From the NCBI GenBank assembly GCA_021397835.1, contig JAJFZO010000799.1:1364001-1428000 (forward strand): DNA of 64,000 nucleotides, read 5' to 3'. The position numbers and the translations under genes are program-made. Below, piece after piece: positions 38,108 to 51,039 of the stretch. The notes beneath the pieces were generated by a model that saw only the letters and a program-made list of their open reading frames with translations, was not told the DNA's origin and made no database searches. How positions within the stretch are numbered: position 1 is the stretch's first letter; the number at the start of each line of letters is the position of its first letter. Origin of the DNA: Moringa oleifera. Lineage: Eukaryota > Streptophyta > Magnoliopsida > Brassicales > Moringaceae.

Positions 38108-41100
38108 CGTCTTCCTGTTTGATTTTGATTTTCAAACAAAGTCCTGATTTTGAGGTTTTTGCTCTAAAGAGAACTAAGGAGACCAAATGGTGGGGATGGG
38201 GTTTAAGGAAAATCACTATTCACTTTGCAATCTTTTCATTTTTATTTATTTGAGCTAAGGTAAAAATTATGTAAAATATTTATATTTAATTAAATTTTAT
38301 TAAAAATTAAATAAAAAATATAATTAATTTTAATTTTAACATGAAAAATTATGAAAAATAATTGATGAATCAAAAATTATTTAAATTTTAAAAATAAATT
38401 TAAAATAAAATGTAAAATTTATTTGAGTTATTTTTAAAATATTTTAGTAATAAAAATATTTTTAATTTATTATCAGTATTTCAATCAAAATTTAATTTAA
38501 TTTAAATTAATAATTTAAAAGTCTAATTTATTATTCTTTTAATATTAAAACACCTTTGATACAGGATTTTATATAATATTAACTTATACATTTACATGCA
38601 GTTAAAAAAAAATTACATATGTATTACAAATTTAAGAGTAAATATTAAAAAAATAAACTTTTCAAAGATCTTGAATTTTACGTGGATTTTAATTTTAATT
38701 TTTTTAATTATACGTCCAAACTTTTCATTTAAATCAATTTTGAATCTTCTTAAAAAATTTAAAAATTAAAAACATATAAATTAAAAATTTTATACACTAA
38801 ATTTTTTAATATTGATAATATGTTCAAAAAAATTATATTATTAAGAATTTAAAAAATTAATTAAAAATAACTCGTGAATTAAAAATTCATTCAAAATTAA
38901 GAGATGAACTTATAATAAAATGTAAAATTTATTTAAATCATTTTAAAATATTTCAATAAACAAAAAATCATTAATTTTGTATAACAATCAAAGTTCTAAT
39001 TGAATCGATTTTAAAATTTTAGATGCATCATTAAAAAAAATAAAAAACATGAAGTTTAATTTAAAATTCAAAGAAAGTTTAAGATTTTCTTATATATTTA
39101 CTCTAAAATTAAATTAAATAATATTAATGCTTATTAGATTATTACAAAAATAAATATTGAAAAAACCATCAACTATATTCATTTTTTTAATTTACACATT
39201 TAGATATCGCTTGTTTATTTAATTTTTAATTTAATTTAAATTTAAATTTAATTTAAATGATTATAAAAAATAAAAATATTTTTGTTATCAAAAAAATTTT
39301 AAAATAATATAAATAAATTTTAAAATTTGAATTTATTCTTTAAATTTGAACAAATTTTATGAGCTATTTTATAATAATTTTTTTAAAAAAATTTTGATAA
39401 TAAAAAATTAATATATATATTCATATTATTTTAGAAAAAATTTAAAATTTTTTGTGAATTCAGTTTGAAATTTTTTATAGAAAAGTTTTTCAACTTAGAA
39501 TTCGTTATACAATCCTTAATTTAATTATCTCTAATTTTTAAAATTTTTATTATAATCTAAATTAAATAAAAATTAAAACATTTAGTTATAATTTCTATAA
39601 TTAATATTTTAAAATTTATTGATATTATAGAGCGTGCTGCATTTATTATAACATTTAATTGATATATGACCCTGTCCTACCATAAATTTTTATCAGTCAG
39701 AAGGTTCCCCTATATCACATCTTACTAATGGCCATACCCAACTCCTCCTGTATTTTAATATTTTAATTTAAATTAATTTCTACTCGCAAAATTATTTATA
39801 TTGATATGTTGAATTAATTATAATTAATATGATAAATTTATTCATAATTTTTTATTTATTAATTTTAATAAAATTAATATACATACTTAAATTTATTATT
39901 TTTATGATTATCGATGATGCAAAACATATTTAAAAATTTAAAATTATAAATTTAATTCATTATTAAAACACTAATTTAATTTATAACCAATACTCAAATA
40001 TTTGGATGTTTTAAATTAATTATCTTAACTTTCACATCAAAAAGTGTGATATAAAAATAATCATTTAAATAAACGTTTCAATAAATATGAGAAAATTTTA
40101 TTATGAATTTCTTAAATTAAACATGTTTTTGAATTTGATATGTGTTTTATTTGAATACTAAATTTTATTTTGATTTATTAAAAATAACTGAAATAAGTTA
40201 TAAAGTAACTATCATTTAAAACCCTTAAATTTTACCATCTCTTTGATCAAACCATAACTCTCAAAACATATTCAAACAAATATTGATTTATTGATTTTGT
40301 TTAAATTAGATATTAACTCAAAATAATTATTATTTTTAATTTTTGAAATAAGTAAAAATTATTCAGATAGATTCAACACTTCATTTCGATTTTATTCTTC
40401 AAATTTAAAAAATTTTCAACTAAGCAACTATTTTTTAAGAATTTTTAAAATTTTTGATGGTATATTTTTTAAAAAAATATATTCAATACCTAAAAATTTT
40501 TTATTCATAACAATAACTTGAATATTTATTACAAGTCAAAATTTGTTATAATATATATCTTTAATTTAAATATTTTTAATAAGATTCAATTTAAATAAAA
40601 TTAAAATATTAAAAATTTGTTTGAATACATTTTAAAAATCAATACTTGATTGAAGAAAGAATAAAACTTATTTAAAATAATATTTATTATAAATTATTCA
40701 TTTCAGATTAAATTAATAACTCAAATTTAAATATTTTTTAATTCATAAGTTATTTATGAATTTTAATCTTTTTAGATGTAATTTTTTAAAAAATATTTTT
40801 AATATTTAAATAATTTTAAAATTTTTATATTAATAATTTAAATATTTCTTTATATCTATACAAAACTTCAAGTTAAAATTTATTGTACAAATGAATCAAA
40901 TTGAAATTCAAGAATTGAAAAATAAATATAATTTTTAAAAATATTTAGCCTACTTTCTATCAACTTGATTGTCAAATTTTTTTTTATAAAATAAAATACT
41001 ATTTGTTAATCAAAAAATAGTTAATATGTAGGAGTTCCACATTATCTAATTTACAGATTAAGTTACTATTCTAATAAAAATATGAATAAGATTTATAACA

Positions 41101-41863
41101 TACCAAGTTTCAAGGAGATTTTCATTCTTCCAAAAATAAAAAACAAAATCGAATATCGAGTTACAACGTCTGATAATTAATTTAAGAAATATAACATCTT
41201 ATATATTGAAGTGTGAATATATAAAAATGCAGATTGTACTTGGCCACCATGACAGTGTCCTCGTATTATTCTATCCTTCTTATAGCTCTAGCTTGGCATA
41301 CATCTATCTTTCTTTTTCACAACCCAAAAGCATTTCAAGTTTCAAATAATAAGAGTGTTGTCATGCTCACACACATTTTACTCATTTTGTTCTCCAGACT
41401 CTGGAAATCTTCTTGCTCTTTCATGTTCTTGTAGCCTGTGCTGGATGGAACAGTAATGAAGAGAACAGATTAAGGAGAAAGAAAATACACTCCAAGACAG
41501 CACTATAATAGTTTACCTATTCCCAATCTACATTAATAGTCAAAGACCTTCAACAAAATTCACTACTCATGGATATTTCAAGGATAAGTCAAAAGAGAGT
41601 ACATATAACAAACTATACAAAGAGATGGTGCACGCTAAGGCCCCGAAAGAACTAATCGGAAACACCCAAAAAAACTCCTCTATAGCCAGTGCCTATGAGT
41701 AACATAAATTATTTTGACTGACTAATTGTTCTGTATAGGCATTGTGATCAAAATTACTAAAGAGAATATATTAACCAAACAGACCTTAATGCTTTTCTTC
41801 TTTCCACCCTTTGGCACATATACACCTAATCGACGATTGAATTGGTCTTCTCCAACCTGAATT
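38108..41863. other. Intergenic, very AT-rich, between NDC1 and the glycosylase gene
   Basis: This should hold the NDC1 promoter and 5' UTR (near 38108-38250) and, at the far end, the glycosylase 3' UTR (about 41450-41863). The interior (38250-41200) is a long A/T-rich region with many short poly-A/T runs and no recognisable gene or transposon end. The 66-residue ORF at 41234-41434 resembles no family known to me. Confidence 0.5.
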
Positions 41864-44800
41864 CTATATCTTAGAACTTTTGATATTGCAGAGGAACTCC
41901 CAGTAATAATTCAGCATGTAATCAGTGGGCCTTACCCGATCCCACTTTCCTGAACAGAATATTGCATACGCATCAGCTGCATACCTGGCCAATCAACAAT
42001 GAAAAGTAATTGATGAGAGTAGTGAAAAGTTTAGACAGCTTAAAGGAATCAATGGGAGAAGTTCTAGTCCAATCCCATGCAACAAGCAGGTCCCAACGGT
42101 CTAAAATCTTTTACATAAGTAGATAATAAAAGCCAACATACTTTCCGATGCCATGCAGCTGAGTCACATGAGTCCAGCTCTCCCCGAGATACTCCTGAGA
42201 GAGGCGTTGTATCATTGCTGCCCTCTTCCTCTGGAGTCCCAGAGTTTGTATGATCTTCTCTATGTCTTCTGTGGGAACCTCAGTAGCAGTCTTTGCATCA
42301 GGGCACAAAGTGAAAAGGTCTGATATAACTCTTCGAGCCTGCATAAATTGCAGAAGGCATCAACAATATCCATCCCAGACTAACAATGATCACCATCTTC
42401 ATCCTTCCCAATTTTTAGGTTGACACATTGCTGCTTTCACAAAAATGAATAATATCTACTCATGCAAGGAGTGCACCACTAATATAACAGAAAGGAACTT
42501 TGACTATCAATTTCTGTCCAACCTCTTTCTGAGTTTCCCTCCTAGCTAAAGGGAAAACTTATCCCTCATGCGCATTTGTCTAATCAAGCAGAACACCGAT
42601 TGGCAATCATCTTACAACTGGTCCAACTATAGTCACAGTAGCAAACACATAAATTGACTCTTCCAGCAACGCAAGCCAAATGTTGGAATGTTTGCATCTA
42701 GCTCATTGTTCTTGTAGTATCATCTAATTTTGAAAACAGATAGACTAAGATACATTCCTCAAAACAGAAACCAACCAAATTGATGATCTAATGAAACCGA
42801 ATCAGTCCAGATTTCACTAACTTAGATGTAACTTATTGCCCCTTCTAGATTGCAATATATCTAGAGCAGTGAAATCAATATAAGACAAGTACTTTTATGA
42901 TACTGAAACAAAAGAAGACAGTAATACAAGTTTCTGCAACATGCAACATAATGGAGCCCAGATGACCAATAACCAAGCATTTTAAAAGTTTTTAGTCAAA
43001 GTTCTAAGTTATAGACCCATCTTATTAATCAAAAAGACTTCAGAAAATCCACATAGCCTTGGTAGACGAGATCATCGGCTCCAACAGCTAAGTGCAGGAC
43101 GATCTCACAGAACCTTGCCCACACTGTAGGAGTTCAGTCCAACAACGTTAGTTGGCCCATTTTGCCAACCATAGTGTGGAGAAAACCAGTTTTGGCAGTT
43201 GCTTGCAAGTGATAACTTCATTTACATCCTTACACTCCTAAAAGTTTTAGGATCTAAAAAGGTATTATAATGCTTAAACAAGAACCTTTCCTTGAGGAAC
43301 TGTTATCCTAATATTGGTCAGGAGGTGTAACTTTGGAAATCATATAAGCTGCAATCTTATTCAGTTAAGACCCCAGGAACCAGCAAAGCTGCTACAGCTG
43401 GACCAAAACCTTGTCTAGTATGGGAGGAATAAGGGGTTTTGTTCAATCCAAGCAGCATAAGAAACTTCTTGTGAGGGTCAAACCAGATATTTACACAAAA
43501 TGTTCGCAATATTCGAGATGCCACCATCATTATTTTCAGAATGAAATTGAAGTTGTCTCTTTATGGCAAGTTAGATGAAAATATGGTTTTCTGTATATGT
43601 GGTTGCAAGCTTTTCACATGTCAGTAAATTGCAGCAAATAAAATTCATAAATCCCAATACCACAAAATTATGAACCAATAAAGAACATCAAATCAAGGAT
43701 AGATCAACCGAAGGAAACAAAAATTAGGCAGGAGGTCCATAAAAGGAGGAAATGTCATGTATTTATGAAAGAAGGTCCATAGCTCTGAACACATTTTCTA
43801 AAACTACAGTTTCAAAATTTCTGAACAAATTGCCCTTATGGAAAAAATAAAAATGGTAACAAAGAAGAAAAATGATCCATATATAATCCAGGCACTAAGA
43901 AACCACTTCATAAATTAGGGGGAGAAGGGGGGATGGTCCAGATTGAAGAGAAAGCCACAATTTCTATAACATTGATAAGACGGTTTCTGTAAAAGATGAG
44001 GCCACAGAATTGCTAACCTAAGAAAATTCAAGTTTGCAAGAAAAACTTGTGAGACAAAATTGGGATAGCACTTCAGATTCCTGGTTCCCGATACAATAGG
44101 TATTCCCCCACAATACTAGCAGCTCCAGAAACACATGAAATTTGATCAGAGAAAAAATGACAAGCAGATAAATTAGCACCTTAAAGTTTAAATAAATACA
44201 GTTTATAGAGGGCACAAAAAATTTCAATCAAAAACCATGCAGGAGCAACAGGGATACCTGTGAACCAGATGTTTTGTTGAGAAGCATACATATAACCAAG
44301 ACCCTCCAGGGGTCATGGGCATGATCCTCCTGGAGCAGACAGTATTCAGAGCGTGGAGGCGTCCACGGATTATCTGGAGTTCTTCTTTGGTAAGCCTCAT
44401 CAAACTTCTGGGAAGTGGAAAGAGTCTGACAGATTCCTGCAGGCCTCTTTGCCTTCTTGCACCCTGTTTTGCCTTCTACCAAGTCTCCATCAACAATTTC
44501 TTTTCCATGGGTTGTCTTTTGAAAGTAGGGAGAGACCCTTTCCACTCTAGGGCAAACCTTTTGACATGACTTTTGTTGTTTCCTGTTCACGAATTTACCC
44601 TCATTTTTCACCAAATGCCGCCCTTTCAAGGCCTGGAAGTAGGGGGAAGCCTTCTGAACTTTGGCATGTTGTATCCTATTCTCTCTTTTACACTTTCTTC
44701 TCATAGAAGAAACATCAACAGTTTCCACTGCACTGTATTGCCCCTTCACTTTTTTTATATTTTCTTCAATTCGTGGAGATGAATCACCCTCATTTTGCAT

Positions 44801-46512
44801 CTCATTAGTTGTGTTCTCATATCCCAATCTCATCTCCTCCTCGGATGGTGGTTCAAGCACCATAATCCTTTTATTATCATCATTCTCTCTGCTTGCAATG
44901 CTTTGAGAACAAGGGGAGATAAAAAGTGGTTCTGTAACCCTACTATTATCCCTTGCCCTCTTCATCTCACAATCACCCTCATAAGTATATTGCGAAAGCA
45001 CCACATCGAGATTTTTGTAGTTACAATCACTAGAGACAATTCCCTTGCTTTCACTAAATGGATTAATCAAGAAACTAGGCTGCATCTTCTCCAGTTGGTC
45101 CTCCTCTCGCACGTCCTTTTGTTCTTGTTTTTCTTCCTCCTTAATACACACCCCATTTACACTCAAATTTGATAGATGTCCATACTTCTCTTCTCTGATA
45201 AGGCCATCCTGAATGGTCAGTGAATTCTCCATGCTGTTTTCATTATTGCCTCGTCTCCTACTGGTGCTTCTCTTCTTCTTGTTTTCCTCCTTCTTTTTCT
45301 TCTTGCCACTGCCATCATATATTTCTAGTGAAAATATGTCTTCAGTGGCTACATTGGCATCATGCTCATCAGATGAACTTTCATAACCGTTCCTTTCTTC
45401 ATGAATGCGAGGACATGCCTCCTGCGAAAGTCACAGGCATATCCACATTTTGAGTTAGTAGCTTCTTACTACTTTTCCATCTACACTAATAAGTTCAGTA
45501 ATCCCAAAGCTGACGTTCAACTTAGTATCAGAAATTGGAGGTTACCTTATCATTTTCACAATATGAAAAGACAACCCCTGACTGCAAGCCCTTAATGGTC
45601 TTCTCCTGAGAAAACCCATCTCCACCATTACAATATGGTCTCTTATTTTTTCGGGTCCTGAAATAAGGTGAAGGTGAAACCACAGGCGTCTTTCTACTGG
45701 TCCCTTCGCCTTCTTGCCTAAAATTTTTATGAAAATAGGGTGAAATAATTCGCGACCTTTTCAATTCTTTCCCAAGCCCATTTCTGTTTGCTCTTCTTTT
45801 GTTGCCGCTGCTGCTCCTCGTCTTCTTCCTCTTCTTGCCACTGCCGTCAGATATCGCTACTGAATATAAGCTTTGCGTGGCTACATGGCTATCGCGCACA
45901 TTGGATGACTCTTTATGCCTCGTTTCCTCGTGAAAGCAAGGACAAGCTTCCTGTGAAGTCAGACCCATCTAACATTATCAACTGCTCGGTTTAACTACCT
46001 TGTTCCATCTAGGCTAATAAGTGCAGGAAATTCTGAACTCTGCATCCATTCAACATCAGGAATCAAGGACTTACCTTATCCTTAACAAAATAGGGAGAAA
46101 CCACCCGTGATTGCAATCCCTGGTTGGCCTTGTCCTCCAAAAATCGTTTTCTTTGATTACAACTGAGTCTTTTCTTCTTTTGAGTCCTAAGATATGGTGA
46201 AGGGGAAATCGCCGGATTCTGGCAACTGGAACCTTCGCCTTCTTTGCATAAATACTGAAAATACGGGGCAGCAACTTGCGATCCTTCCAATCCATTGCCC
46301 TGCCCATCTTCTCTCTTTGTCCTCCTAGAACGAGTTTTCTCTTCTCTTCCATGAGGCGTGGGCGCAGAGATATCTTCTGAACAAGGTCGATTCCGTTCAT
46401 TCTGTTCTTCAATCAAGGATGCCGCGCAATCTGTGCTGGATATAGTTGGAGTGCCTCTTCTCTTCTCATTCCTCTTCTTCCTCTTGTTACTGTTGGCGGT
46501 CGCCCCTCCCAT
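41864..46512 (-). CDS. MBD4L: MBD4-like DNA glycosylase (HhH-GPD), 5 exons
   Basis: This is a nuclear base-excision repair enzyme expected to remove T or U mispaired with G. Exons on the minus strand are 46512-46075, 45950-45546, 45421-44258, 42338-42142 and 41984-41864, with GT-AG borders, giving about 774 residues. The HhH-GPD domain is C-terminal: [19 protein letters not shown] and [17 protein letters not shown] (exon 3), LHGIGK hairpin (about 730-735), then [10 protein letters not shown] and [15 protein letters not shown], where Asp about 756 is the expected catalytic residue. The long basic N-terminal region carries repeated SPYF-type motifs and shows tandem exon duplication: the exon 1 and 2 ends are alike, and exons 2 and 3 both begin EACP-x-x-HEE. 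It seems longer than the Arabidopsis homologue as I remember it. The start is the first Met of exon 1. Intron 3 is long (about 1.9 kb). No methyl-CpG-binding domain is seen. Confidence 0.88.
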
Positions 46513-47865
46513 CCTTGAGAAAAGAGAAGTCCCGAGATGGGTAGTTCCATTGATTGATATTCTATTTTATTACATATTATTTGTTAGCATTTCTATTCTA
46601 TGCCCTTTTTCAGGAATTAACTATTAATCATAAAATTATGTTAAGCATAGAGAAGAGCTTAAAATTAATATTTTATTTTTTATTTCAACTTCAAATTTTT
46701 ATTTAATTGTATCTGAAATATATTAATTTAATTCAATATGCCATTTTTTAAAATGAAGATTAAGAAAGCTCTCATTTTGATTGTTGATGGCCTCACTGGC
46801 TCATTCCCTCAATCTCTGTCTCTCCTTTACAATTTCGCTATCAAAATCTCTTGATCTCTCATCATCTCCTTTACCAAATTAAAAGCATATATACTAAGTT
46901 TGATAATTAGGTACTTGGCATTGTATATTTTCAATTGTGTAAACTAATTTTTATTCTTTTATTTGCTTGAAAATTTTTGTTCCATTGTTATAATGCATGA
47001 GGTTGCAAATTCAACATGGTGACATTAGTTTAATATCCTATTTTCTTAATTGCTTATAACTGTGCTTGATAATGATGGGCTTTATGAGCTTTGAATTTAA
47101 GGATTTATTTTTTCATCTTATTAAGGTTCGTGATGATATTATTTTTAAAAAATTAAAAATACAGTCAAACAATTTCAAATTATTATGATGTAATGTCTTT
47201 GTTATGCTATGAATATCAATTTACGATAATTAATTTAAATTTAATCGTATTTGTATGTTTGTGGGTATCAATTTACCCATTTGATTGTTGGATGGCATTG
47301 TCCTAATATAATCAATGTTTTAGGCATAGTATGGATCACTCTTTCTTTCTTATTTAAGTTTGTCTTTCATGCAAACTATGAATATTGTTTTGCATGGATT
47401 TTATTACATTACACGTTGAAAGAACAATTTTGCATGTTAATGAAATAATTGGTGAATTATTTTTTTTGATCTAAATGACAGTAGATATTAGATATACTAT
47501 GTACTTAAGTTAATTTTAGTTTCTTGTTTTCTTGTTTAGACTACAACAATGACATCTTTTCTCATCAGGTATCATTTGCACCATAACGATCAATTGCTTG
47601 ATATGAAGTGTACTTACTTTTGAGAATGTCAGCAATGATGAGTTTTGCTTAATAGAATTGATCGATGTTATGAAGGAAGCCAATGTATGGGGAGAGTCAA
47701 TCTTGTTTTGTTATATATTACCTAGTGAACATGATATAAAGGAACTAGTTAGGGAATTATATATAAATAATATGTTTAGTGCAATATAAAACAACTATAC
47801 TTGTGGATATATACGTTGTCGACTGCATAAGAATTTAGAGTTTTGCGAATCATAATGTTACATCT
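46513..47865. other. Intergenic, upstream of the glycosylase gene
   Basis: No gene is recognised. The first part should include the promoter and 5' UTR of the minus-strand glycosylase gene. ORF 47251-47448 matches no family known to me. Confidence 0.45.
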
Positions 47866-47870
47866 TGTAG
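47866..47870. repeat. Left target-site duplication of the gag-protease element
   Basis: TGTAG, identical to 51035-51039 on the other side. Confidence 0.75.
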
Positions 47871-48233
47871 TGGTGCAACGAAAGGTTTGCTTCGAAACAA
47901 AAGTGGATTAAAATAAAAAAAAATAAACTTGAAGGTTAAACCTTTAGAGGAAAATTTAATAAATTGTATTGAATTCCCTCTAACTATTACAATAGGTTTT
48001 TAAATAATGCAAAGAAGTAAACTAAGAATAAGAAATATAGAAAGAATAGAAAAACTAAAAATAGAAAACTTGAAAGAATAGGAAACTAACTAAATGAAAA
48101 ACTTGAGAGAATAAAAAACTGACTAAATGGGAAACTTGAGAGAATAAGAAACTGTCTAAATGAGAAACTAAGATATTTACTCAAAATAGGACATTAATCA
48201 AAATAGGACACTATGTTAATGTGTACTACATTA
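47871..48233 (-). repeat. 3' LTR of the gag-protease element
   Basis: Close match to 50673-51034, including GTTAAACCTTTA, TTGTATTGAATTC and the TAATGTGTACTACA end. The purine-rich sequence next to it (minus strand GGAAGAGATTAA) is the expected polypurine tract. Confidence 0.88.
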
Positions 48234-48259
48234 ATCTCTTCCATTTCGAAGAAAACTCG

Positions 48260-50650
48260 TCCTCGAGTTTTATGGCTGCAAAGAAAACTCATCTGGGGGA
48301 TAAGACTAAAAGATATCAACAATATTCGACGGGTGTTACAAACTTCTAACCTTTGTCGAGCAACTCATTAACTTGCCACTATAACTTTTCATACTCGATT
48401 GGGCTTATACAGCAATGTTAAATATCTCGCATAGGAGGTAGCTCATTAGATAACTTATTAAGAGACAAATTAGCAAAATCAGCAAGGACCTTTTGAATCT
48501 TGGGTGGAACCTCAACAGTTTCTTTAGTTTGGCCTTTCACCACTAACATTACGGTAAAGTTTGGCTCTTTAACTTGTTCGAAGAATTTCGAGATTGCTAT
48601 GTTGATGAATAATGGTTTATCTTCTTTAATAACAGAATTACTTTTCGAAGGTCGAGATTATGATAATAACACAATTTTCTTATTAAGCCACTGAAAGATA
48701 AAAGTATTATCTCGTCCTTTATAAGTAGTATTAACATCATAATGTCATGATCTTTCTAATAGGATATGACAAGCGGCCATCTTTACTACATCGCATACGA
48801 CCTCATTTTTGTAATATTTTTTAATTAACAAAAAATTTTTGTAAACTTCTTATACTTAAACTTTCGGACATTTCTTGATCCATGTGATTTTATATGGAGA
48901 AGGATGTTTCTCGGTCTTCAAATTTAATGCCTTCATGAGAGCTTTAGAGATAACATTCTCGCTACTGCCACTATCAATAATGACATCGCATACTTTATTA
49001 CGAACAATGCATCAGGTTTGAAAAATCTTATGTCATTGAGTGTTATGAAGCTTTTTTTGGGGCAAGCAACAATCATTGAACAATACAAGCCACTTCTCCT
49101 ATATCTCCTTCTGCAAACTCAACACCATCATAAATTTTTTCTTCAAGAATTTTTTGTTCATCACTACCATCTTCTTTTGCAAAGTTAACAGATTTTTATT
49201 CAGACGTTGATTTGAAAGATGGCCTGATTGATTACATCAGAAACACTTTTCAAGATTAAGGCGCGCATAAGAATCATTATTGATTCAATGTTGTTGCTGG
49301 TTATTACCTTAGGTGTTGGATCGAATAAAAGTTGAAGTGTTATTTTGATTCTGTGCTAAATCTTGAGTGGAAGATGTATTTTTATTTTGACTACTGTTGC
49401 TACTTGGAGTTGTTTACTCTTTTAAAGCACAAAAAACTTTTTGATTTTGCCGTCGAAAGTTATTTTGAGGATGCAAATGAATCTGTTGATCTGAGTTTCT
49501 ACTTTTTCTTCAAATTAACTGCATCTATCATAGTCTAAATCCCTTGAAGAGCAAGTCGATCTTAAATAACCATCTTTAGGTCTCTAACATAACGAGCAAT
49601 CAATTGATCCTTTATCTCAGGCAGATTAACTCATGTATTTAATTGGTAGAATTCTTCTATGTACTCATTAACAGTACGGTTGACTTGTCGATAATTTTGA
49701 TATTGTTGATATAAAAACTGCTCGTAATCTGGAGGGAAAAATCATTTTTATGGTAATTGCTTCATCTTGGGCCAAGTGCAAACACACTGCTTTTCTTGGC
49801 GTAGACGATTATATTGAAGTTGCTCCCACCAAGCAGAAGCTCCGTCTTTCAACTTATATGACACGAGCTTAACTTGATTTTCTTCTGAAATATTCAAATA
49901 ATCAAAAAAAATTTCGACAATTCTTATCCAATTAAGAAAATCTTCAATGTTTAAACGATCGTCGAAACTTGGTAAATCCATCTTCATCTTAAATTCTTGA
50001 GTGTATGGGCCTCGATCTTTGTCTCTAAAACTAAAAATCTTCTTTTTTAGATAAATAATCCAACCTCAGTGGCTGCCTTTATTGAGCATTCTTCCAACCT
50101 TAACATCGAAAATCACCATCCCAAAAAGGTGGAAGGGCATCCTTAACCTCAAACTTACCATCACACCGCCATATAAGAGCTCTTTAGTTTTGCCGTTCAT
50201 AGACCCATAATGGAACATACTCGTGAAAATCACGATTCATGGCTTGTCTTGCTTGAACTGGGGCTTCATTATCAATTCTTGAGCCAATTTGGGGTTGGTA
50301 TTGATTATCGTGGCCTGTCACAAGCTGCTATTAACATCTTAAGTTTGGATCAATAGGTGATGGGTGTCTAGGTTGTAAATCCACATGATTTGCTGTCCTA
50401 AAATTTCTTGCAATAAAATTTACATGACTTAAGTCTTGTTGGCCACCATTCTTTATATTGTCATGCTGATTTGGTCTTTACTCCATGGAATCTCGTCTTT
50501 CTTTCATAGTAATTGCAGTTATCATTTGCACAGGATTATGAAGGATTTTATCGATCCCATCAAGTCGTTGCTCGAACTCGTCAAATCGTCGTTCATTATC
50601 GGTGGCTTACGTCCCACTAAAATCATCGTCAACCATTAGAATAAAGGTAA
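48260..50650 (-). pseudogene. Gag and retropepsin remnant of the short gypsy element
   Basis: Read from 50640 downward, the region starts with a short leader and then MKMDLPSFDDRLNIEDFLNW and KLKDGASAWWEQLQYNRLRQ (49987-49748), the retrotransposon gag domain. Near 49240-49200 a zinc-knuckle-like CFxCNQSGHLSNQR has the last Cys changed to Arg and a stop inside. The protease region (about 49100-48500) contains CDVIIDSGSSENV and further matches such as HILLERS and GRDNTFIFQW in shifted frames. The end (about 48450-48260) contains ELPPMRDI and QVNELLDKG, the link to RT, and then stops abruptly. DSG is the protease active-site triad. Multiple stops and shifts mean it is not functional. Confidence 0.8.
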
Positions 50651-50657
50651 AATCCTT

Positions 50658-50669
50658 GCTCTGATACCA
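50658..50669 (-). other. Primer-binding site for initiator tRNA-Met
   Basis: The minus strand reads TGGTATCAGAGC three bases inside the right LTR, the standard plant retrotransposon primer site. It fixes the element's orientation. Confidence 0.9.
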
Positions 50670-50672
50670 ATT

Positions 50673-51034
50673 TGGTGCAGCGAAAGGTTTGCTTTGAAAC
50701 AAAAGTATAATAAAATAAAATAACAAACTCGAAGGTTAAACCTTTATAGAAAAATTTGATGAATTGTATTGAATTCTCTCTAACTATTACAATAGGTCTT
50801 TAAATAATGCAAAGAAGTAAACTAAGAATAGAAAGTATAAAAATAATTAAAAAAATTAGAAATAAAAAACTTGAAAGAATAGAAAACTAATTAAATGAAA
50901 AACTTGAGAGAATATAAAACTGACTAAATGGAATACTCGAAAGAATAAGAAACTATCTAAATGGGAAACTAAGATATCTAATCAAAATAAGATATTTACC
51001 GAAATAAGACACTATGTTAATGTGTACTACATCA
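50673..51034 (-). repeat. 5' LTR of the gag-protease element
   Basis: Near-identical partner of 47871-48233. On the minus strand it begins TGATGTAGTACAC and ends GCACCA. Confidence 0.88.
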
Positions 51035-51039
51035 TGTAG
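51035..51039. repeat. Right target-site duplication of the gag-protease element
   Basis: TGTAG, identical to 47866-47870. Confidence 0.75.

Larger units (their letters stand above)
47871..51034 (-). mobile_element. Short Ty3/gypsy element with only gag and protease, minus strand
   Basis: Direct repeats 47871-48233 and 50673-51034 are about 363 bp each and very similar. On the minus strand the LTR runs TGATGTAGTACAC to TTGCACCA. TGTAG occurs directly outside both ends (47866-47870 and 51035-51039), a perfect 5-bp duplication. A primer site for initiator tRNA-Met lies beside the right LTR. The interior (2.4 kb) codes for gag and a retropepsin, then only the first part of an RT-like sequence before the purine-rich end. 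Most of RT, RNase H and integrase are missing, so it would need helper proteins. The frames are broken. Confidence 0.88.

Noticed and set aside
37695..38216. Overlapping minus-strand ORFs of 173 and 105 residues at NDC1 exon 1
   Set aside because: They are other frames of the same exon, low-complexity Ser/Pro/Leu-rich, while the NDC1 frame has matching exons downstream.
44315..45453. Several plus-strand hydrophobic ORFs
   Set aside because: They are antisense shadows of exon 3 of the MBD4-like gene.
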